5,353 nucleotides of DNA from assembly GCA_003157315.1 (NCBI GenBank), contig PMJE01000338.1:1-5353 (forward strand), given 5' to 3'. Each line of letters opens with the position of its first letter. Position 1 is the first letter of the stretch. The translations under genes were made by a program, and so were the position numbers. Shown here piece by piece: positions 5,216 through 5,353 of the stretch. The stretch comes from Myxococcales bacterium. Its GTDB lineage: Bacteria; Myxococcota; Polyangia; Fen-1088. The notes beneath the pieces are model-generated. The model saw nothing but the letters and a program-made list of their open reading frames with translations, was not told where the DNA came from and searched no databases.

Positions 5216-5353
5216 TTACAACTCTCCGGCAGGCTTGTGGATATGATCGGGATCGATCTCGGCCTCGAACACGATACGGGCGGGGCCGCGCATTGAGACG
5301 CCAGAGTAGCTCGGCGACCCTTCGGGTGCGGGTTGGCTGGCCACGCGGATGAA
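5216..5353 (-). CDS. Convergent partial gene, C-terminus resembling diaminopimelate epimerase (DapF)
   Basis: Read on the minus strand, the frame is open from the window edge for 45 codons and stops at TAA (5216-5218). The core of the translation is VSMRGPARIVFEAEI, which fits the C-terminal V-x-M-x-G-P-A-x-x-V-F-E-G-E-I pattern of diaminopimelate epimerases, enzymes that convert LL- to meso-diaminopimelate for lysine and peptidoglycan synthesis. About 12 further residues (DPDHIHKPAGEL) follow, longer than the usual DapF end. The catalytic cysteines would lie outside the window, so the enzyme cannot be confirmed. Other members of the DapF-like fold (PrpF, PhzF, proline racemase relatives) are alternatives. 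The gene runs towards the lipoprotein gene and belongs to another transcription unit. The reverse-strand frame is favoured over overlapping plus-strand frames because those give arginine-rich translations without recognisable motifs. Confidence 0.5.
   Translation of the reverse strand, partial: FIRVASQPAPEGSPSYSGVSMRGPARIVFEAEIDPDHIHKPAGEL

Noticed and set aside
1..5353. CRISPR arrays, tRNA or rRNA genes, insertion sequences
   Set aside because: I found no regularly spaced repeats, cloverleaf-like sequence, transposase motifs or terminal inverted repeats.

Overview
This is a GC-rich window holding six genes or gene ends. Both strands are densely open, as expected at this base composition. 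It looks like chromosomal DNA from a Myxococcota or other deltaproteobacterial-type Gram-negative. The evidence is an OmpA-family protein with thrombospondin type 3 calcium repeats, followed by a lipoprotein with an Asp/Ala/Gly-rich stalk and cysteine modules ending in the D-P-x-N-C-G-G-C signature common in myxobacterial secreted proteins. The taxon is an inference from protein style only.

Layout. Positions 2-232 (+) are the 3' end of ruvC (Holliday junction resolvase). A 181-base gap follows, with a possible nested hairpin and a pyrimidine-rich leader. Positions 414-1022 are ruvA and 1022-2113 are ruvB (branch-migration complex), which overlap by one base. After 48 bases comes 2162-3451, an OmpA-family outer-membrane/peptidoglycan-binding protein. 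Its stop overlaps the start of 3448-5130, a large lipoprotein with a C-terminal domain I cannot name. An 85-base gap then separates it from a convergent minus-strand gene, of which only the last 45 codons are visible (5216-5353). Its C-terminus resembles diaminopimelate epimerase (DapF).

How the genes work together. RuvA, RuvB and RuvC form the resolvasome that migrates and cuts Holliday junctions in recombinational repair. The two downstream genes form a separate functional pair in the cell envelope. The first should span or sit at the outer membrane and grip peptidoglycan. The second should be lipid-anchored and hold a disulfide-rich segment and a roughly 210-residue domain away from the membrane on a highly acidic stalk. 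Their ATGA overlap makes coordinated synthesis likely. The least familiar part of the window is this lipoprotein, especially its C-terminal domain and its repeated cysteine module.

Limits. No database search was possible. Family names for ruvC/A/B and the OmpA domain rest on clear motifs. The DapF-like call and the fold suggested for the lipoprotein's C-terminal domain are tentative.
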